The translations under genes and the position numbers were made by a program. The notes beneath the pieces are model-generated. The model was not told the DNA's origin, ran no database searches, and was given only the letters and a program-made list of their open reading frames with translations. This document shows positions 22,752-26,373 of a stretch of 26,373 nucleotides of DNA, piece by piece (within the stretch, counting starts at the first letter, position 1; every line of letters starts with the position of its first letter). Source of the DNA: an uncultured Prevotella sp. (GTDB lineage Bacteria; Bacteroidota; Bacteroidia; Bacteroidales; Bacteroidaceae); NCBI GenBank assembly GCA_900543155.1, contig UQQN01000027.1:1-26373 (forward strand), in the 5' to 3' direction.

Positions 22752-24575
22752 ATGAAAAAGATATTATTAGGCATGATCGCCTTGTTGGCTTTTGTATTTA
22801 CAGCACAAGCTGACAACATTGTGAGCGGACAAAAATATAAAATTGTTTCGCTCGACGGCACTAAAGCCCTTTCGTGTGGCAGCAAAGCAGCCAATGACGT
22901 GAAACTTACCATGAACGCGCTGAGCGACACAGAGCAAGGACAAGTGTGGGTATTCAACCAAAATGGTGAATATTGGAATATTACTTCTGATTTGGGAGCC
23001 TTCAATATTGATAATCCATCTGCCAACCACGGCAAATTCGAAAACCAAGTGGTGTTGTGGAATAGTGGTAGCGGTAATAACCAAAAGTGGAGTTTCGTGG
23101 CTGCCGATGATGATAGCTACTACATGGTTCCTTTTGAAAATGCTAACAAATGCTATGCATTAGACGCTGATGGTAAATTCACCTTCCAAGACAAGGGTAC
23201 CGACACACGCGTGAAGTTGGTAAAATATGTTGAACCCGTGATTGTTATCGACGGCATTCAAAGTGGTGCTTACTACCGCATTTGCACAGAAGATGGTAAA
23301 ACAGCTTTGAGCAATAATGGTTCGGCTGCCAACGACCGCGTGCTGACAATGGACGCCATTGACAACATGGAGGAAGGACAAATTTGGCAAATTATCCGTA
23401 AAGGCAACTATTGGCAAATTAAGAGTTTTGTGGGTAATGTGTGCATTGACAACCCTGCAGAGTCTCACAGCAAATTTAGCAATCAGGTAATTCAGTGGCA
23501 AACCAGTGGTGGTAAGAACCAACAGTGGACTTTTGAGCCCGTTGAAGGTGGTTTCTACTATATGGTACCTTTTGAAAACGCTGAAAAGTGCTATGGCTAC
23601 AACGAGGTAAACAACACCTTGGTGTTCCAAGACAAGGGCGGTAAGGGCACTAAGCTAAAGTTGGTGCGCACAGAAGCTCCCTCTTATACAAAAGCTACAG
23701 TAGATGGTTACTATGCTTTGCAAGCAATCAGCTCATTCCCTGCTTACAACTATGCAAGCGAAGGTAAATTTCTCTCGTTCAACGCAAATGGTTTTGCTTC
23801 ACTCTCGGCTAACTACACCTATGCAGCTTCGCGCTTGAAGGTGCAAACTAACGAGAATGGTGTTACTACAATCACACTTCCCCAAGCCGACGATAAAAAA
23901 GTGGTATTGAACAGCAATAGCTTAAAGGCTGTGAGCGAAGTTCCCGCTACAGGTGTTGACAGCTTCATATTGTTCATGAATACCGCTGCGCTTACACTCG
24001 ACACAGAAATCGCTATTCATGCAGGTAACACAACCTCGGCTGCTAGCAACACAAGTTTGAGTGTTGTAGCTGCAAATGCTGCTGGTAATGGTGTTGCAGT
24101 GTCAAATGCTTTGGTAAAGAATAACTTCAACTTCCGTCTTGTAGCTTTACCTGCAGACAAGGACATCGACAAGTTGAACGAAACTATTGAAGAGGCAGAA
24201 AAGCTTGCTACTTCAGGCACATTGAACGAAGAGCAATTAGCAGGTTTGAAGGCTGCGATTACCCAAGCTAAGGATGAGTTGAACTATCCTTATGTAACAA
24301 AGAAAGAGGTTACAAGCGACGTAGAAGCTTTGGTTGCCACAATGGCTGAACTGAAGACTAACGGCACAATTGGCAAGGACAACACTACTGGTATTGACAA
24401 TGCCGAAGTGAATGGTGTTTCAGTAAGCGTAGTGAACCATGTCATTGTAGTGAAGAATGCCGCAAACTACGACATCTTTAACGCTGATGGTAAACTCCAA
24501 CCCAAGCACACTGCATTGCCCAATGGTGCATACGTTGTAGTGGCAGACGGCAAGACATTCAAGGTAGCGTTCTAA
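22752..24575 (+). CDS. Exported protein with two ricin-like lectin modules and a sorting-type tail
   Basis: About 607 residues. The start at 22752 (MKKILLGM) gives a standard signal peptide ending TAQA; ATG 22737 is an alternative five codons earlier. Two repeats of about 140 residues follow. Each has DNP, an NQVxxW segment, an N-Q-x-W motif (NNQKWSF, KNQQWTF) and YYMVPFENAxKCY, as in ricin-type beta-trefoil lectins. A third beta-rich region (about 315-465) is unrecognised, and then a helical, FIVAR-like stretch (about 468-535) contains LNETIEEAEKLATSG. The last 60 residues, ending NGAYVVVADGKTFKVAF, resemble the tail of the LRR protein and type IX sorting domains. It begins just after the GH20 stop, so the two are surely coexpressed. 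Probable role: binding glycans at the cell surface. Confidence 0.82.
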   Translation: MKKILLGMIALLAFVFTAQADNIVSGQKYKIVSLDGTKALSCGSKAANDVKLTMNALSDTEQGQVWVFNQNGEYWNITSDLGAFNIDNPSANHGKFENQVVLWNSGSGNNQKWSFVAADDDSYYMVPFENANKCYALDADGKFTFQDKGTDTRVKLVKYVEPVIVIDGIQSGAYYRICTEDGKTALSNNGSAANDRVLTMDAIDNMEEGQIWQIIRKGNYWQIKSFVGNVCIDNPAESHSKFSNQVIQWQTSGGKNQQWTFEPVEGGFYYMVPFENAEKCYGYNEVNNTLVFQDKGGKGTKLKLVRTEAPSYTKATVDGYYALQAISSFPAYNYASEGKFLSFNANGFASLSANYTYAASRLKVQTNENGVTTITLPQADDKKVVLNSNSLKAVSEVPATGVDSFILFMNTAALTLDTEIAIHAGNTTSAASNTSLSVVAANAAGNGVAVSNALVKNNFNFRLVALPADKDIDKLNETIEEAEKLATSGTLNEEQLAGLKAAITQAKDELNYPYVTKKEVTSDVEALVATMAELKTNGTIGKDNTTGIDNAEVNGVSVSVVNHVIVVKNAANYDIFNADGKLQPKHTALPNGAYVVVADGKTFKVAF

Positions 24576-24603
24576 TTCTTTTAGAAGCAACCTAAATAAT
24601 TGG

Positions 24604-24650
24604 ATAACCAAGTATGAGAGGCTAAATCTCTTATGCTTGGTTATTTCTTT
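24604..24650 (+). terminator. Terminator after the lectin-module gene
   Basis: A 17-bp stem (24604-24620 with 24628-24644, two wobble pairs) with a 7-nt loop is followed by TTCTTT. It ends the LRR-GH20-lectin operon. Confidence 0.75.
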
Positions 24651-24961
24651 AGAGGTTCTACATGCACAAAAAAATGGTCCTATTTTGTGCACCGATAAAG
24701 AAGAATGCTTGTTACAAAAAAATACGCTATTAAGGGTTAAACGAGATAGCAAAGTATGTGAATATGATGCCCATAAGCAAAGCAGCCTCTACTTTACGAC
24801 AAAACCTATTTACGCATTTCACAAAATAAAACCTACTTTCGCGCGTTACTTAATTAAAAAAGCATTACCTTTGCATAGAGCAAGGTGTAACCTTGTTTCA
24901 CAAAAAAACAAACGGATGTAGTGCTTTTATACAAAGCAATTACTACCCCAATACATTACAC
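24651..24961. other. Intergenic region before rmlA
   Basis: About 310 bp with no convincing gene. It holds a perfect 9-bp inverted repeat TGCACAAAA/TTTTGTGCA (24663-24671, 24683-24691) and the rmlA -7 box. The open frame from 24893 is an in-frame extension of rmlA, not a separate gene. Confidence 0.6.
24866..24873 (+). promoter_or_regulatory. -7 box upstream of rmlA
   Basis: TACCTTTG matches TAnnTTTG. A transcript from here would start near 24880 and leave about 80 nt before the ATG at 24962. A weaker box TACTTTCG lies at 24834-24841. No good -33 element is seen. Confidence 0.5.
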
Positions 24962-25849
24962 ATGAAAGGAATCGTATTAGCAGGTGGTAGTGGCACACGC
25001 CTCTACCCCATTACCAAAGGAATAAGCAAACAACTCATTCCCATCTTCGATAAACCGATGGTTTACTACCCCATCTCGGTGTTGATGCTTGCGGGAATAC
25101 GTGATATTCTGATTATCTCTACACCACAAGATATGCCAAGTTTTAAGCGTTTGCTTGGCGATGGATCAGACTTTGGCGTACACTTTGAATATGCCGTACA
25201 ACCTTCGCCCGATGGATTGGCACAAGCATTCTTGATTGGCGAGAAATTTATAGGCGATGACTCGGTGTGCTTGGTGTTGGGCGATAATATCTTCCACGGA
25301 AGCAACTTTGCGCACATGTTGCGTCAGGCAGTTGAGAAGGCTGAAAACGAAAACATGGCTACCGTGTTTGGGTATCGTGTAAACGACCCCGAACGCTATG
25401 GTGTTGTGGAATTTGACGCTGAAGGTCGTGCAGTAAGCATTGAAGAAAAACCCGAAGTGCCTAAATCAAACTATGCGGTGGTAGGATTGTATTTCTATCC
25501 GAACAAGGTGGTGGAAGTGGCTAAAAACATTAAGCCCTCTGCACGTGGTGAACTCGAAATTACAACCGTCAACCAACGTTTCTTAGACGACAAGGAACTC
25601 ATGGTACAAACACTTGGCATTGGTTTTGCATGGCTCGACACGGGTACACACGATAGCTTAAGCGAAGCTTCAACCTTCATCGAGGTTATCGAAAAACGTA
25701 CCGGATTAAAGGTTGCTTGCCTTGAAGGTATCGGATTGCGCAACGGATGGATTTCGCCCGAAAAAGTAAAAGAGCAAGCCTTGCCCATGGCAAAGAATCA
25801 ATATGGTCAATATTTGCTCAAATTGGCTGAAGAGTATAGTAAGAAATAA
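24962..25849 (+). CDS. rmlA: Glucose-1-phosphate thymidylyltransferase
   Basis: A 295-residue nucleotidyltransferase that makes dTDP-glucose from dTTP and glucose-1-phosphate, the first step to dTDP-rhamnose and related sugars. The signature GGSGTRLYPIT (residues 8-18), KQLIPIFDKPMVYYPIS, LGDNIFHG, EEKPEVPKSNYAVVGLYFY and FAWLDTGTHDSL are all standard. I chose ATG 24962 (MKGIVLAGG) because it matches family N-termini; the frame is open back to 24893 but that adds 23 unrelated residues. rmlB, C and D are not adjacent. With manC and the Wza-like gene it suggests surface polysaccharide synthesis is spread over several loci. Confidence 0.96.
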   Translation: MKGIVLAGGSGTRLYPITKGISKQLIPIFDKPMVYYPISVLMLAGIRDILIISTPQDMPSFKRLLGDGSDFGVHFEYAVQPSPDGLAQAFLIGEKFIGDDSVCLVLGDNIFHGSNFAHMLRQAVEKAENENMATVFGYRVNDPERYGVVEFDAEGRAVSIEEKPEVPKSNYAVVGLYFYPNKVVEVAKNIKPSARGELEITTVNQRFLDDKELMVQTLGIGFAWLDTGTHDSLSEASTFIEVIEKRTGLKVACLEGIGLRNGWISPEKVKEQALPMAKNQYGQYLLKLAEEYSKK

Positions 25850-25857
25850 TAAATAAA

Positions 25858-25891
25858 GGTGGGGGAGCAAGCTTTATGCAAGCCTCCCACC
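25858..25891. terminator. Hairpin after rmlA
   Basis: GGTGGG-GAG (one extra G) pairs with CTCCCACC at 25884-25891, with an inner GCTT/AAGC pairing. There is no T tract, so termination is uncertain, but it is well placed nine bases after the rmlA stop. Confidence 0.5.
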
Positions 25892-25920
25892 CTATAACTC
25901 CCAAAGTTTAAAAAATCTGA

Positions 25921-26346
25921 ATGATTATTGCAGTAGACTTTGACGGAACTATCGTCGAACATAAATACCCTGCCATTGGCAAGGAAAGACCTTTTGCCAC
26001 GGCTTGTTTGCGACAACTGATGCAAGATGGTCATAAGCTCATTTTATGGAGTGTACGCGAAGGCGAACTTCTTGACGAGGCTGTGAAATGGTGCGAAGAA
26101 CGCGGTGTAAGATTCTATGCTGTAAATGCTGACTTAGATGAGGACGCAAGCAACCATCAAGGCACTGCTAACTATAGCCGAAAGATTAAAGCTCACGTTT
26201 TTATTGACGATAGAAATGTGGGGGGAATTGTAGATTGGAGTGTGATTTACCAACTCATATCTAAACGCATCAACTACGACCAATATTTAAAGCAACAACA
26301 AGAGCATAGCCCCGCGCCCAAGAAGAAACCTTGGTGGAAATTTTAA
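25921..26346 (+). CDS. HAD-superfamily phosphatase-like protein (BT_0820-like)
   Basis: A 141-residue HAD-fold protein. Motif I is VDFDGT with D6 and D8. A short lid-less core follows, with LILWSVREGELLDEAVKWCEERG (motif II region), and motif IV-like VFIDDRNVGGIVDWSVIY. These segments closely match my recollection of the structurally solved BT_0820 protein of Bacteroides thetaiotaomicron, whose substrate is not known to me. The C-terminus is extended by a Lys/Pro-rich tail (SPAPKKKPWWKF). It follows rmlA after 71 bp and a hairpin; a functional link to sugar-nucleotide synthesis is possible but not shown. Confidence 0.82.
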   Translation: MIIAVDFDGTIVEHKYPAIGKERPFATACLRQLMQDGHKLILWSVREGELLDEAVKWCEERGVRFYAVNADLDEDASNHQGTANYSRKIKAHVFIDDRNVGGIVDWSVIYQLISKRINYDQYLKQQQEHSPAPKKKPWWKF

Positions 26347-26373
26347 GTTTTTGAGAAGAAGAAAGATTTGTAA

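Noticed and set aside
24893..24961. 23-residue extension of rmlA
   Set aside because: RmlA proteins start MKGIVLAGG-like; the extra residues match nothing and the -7 box lies only about 20 bp before 24893.

Overview
The window reads as a piece of a Bacteroidota chromosome, most likely from the Prevotellaceae. Pointers are: promoters of the Bacteroidetes type (TAnnTTTG at -7, sometimes TTTG-like at -33); few Shine-Dalgarno sequences; a short primary-type sigma factor without region 1.1; DUF3078, BspA-like and BT_0820-like proteins; a stand-alone AICAR transformylase; and C-terminal tails resembling type IX secretion signals. Almost all genes lie on the + strand. The exceptions are one outer-membrane-type gene and a small stable-RNA unit.

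Layout. Positions 1-6125 hold housekeeping genes: the end of an unidentified gene, two tandem paralogous deoxynucleoside kinases, serS, ruvX, def and a large exported TPR protein. Positions 6214-9360 encode an exported GH2 beta-galactosidase. Positions 9507-9922 (minus strand) form an RNA transcription unit: promoter, SRP 4.5S RNA, tRNA-Thr(TGT), tRNA-Thr(CGT), terminator. A DUF3078 protein (minus) and an RpoD/SigA sigma factor (plus) diverge at about 11.4 kb.

Positions 12617-14817 hold the most intriguing group: a small exported protein, an HPr-kinase-like P-loop protein, an S26-type peptidase with the Ser/His motifs of the ER/SipW class, and a PqqD-like protein. These parts recall peptide-modification (RiPP, lasso) clusters, but no recognisable cyclase, radical SAM enzyme, transporter or obvious precursor is present. 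A 25-codon ORF overlaps the pqqD-like start by ATGA. The stand-alone AICAR transformylase and a small basic protein follow.

Positions 16887-19255 carry surface-polysaccharide genes (ManC-type guanylyltransferase, Wza-like lipoprotein), and rmlA lies further on at 24962. Positions 19777-24575 encode three exported proteins for adhesion and glycan use: a BspA-like leucine-rich-repeat protein, a GH20 hexosaminidase and a protein with two ricin-like lectin modules. The first and third end in similar tail domains. A BT_0820-like HAD phosphatase closes the window.

Several intergenic regions hold structured repeats: a nested GTGACC/GGTCAC array, an 11-bp tandem repeat, and long hairpins. All family assignments come from motif reading and recall; no database search was run.
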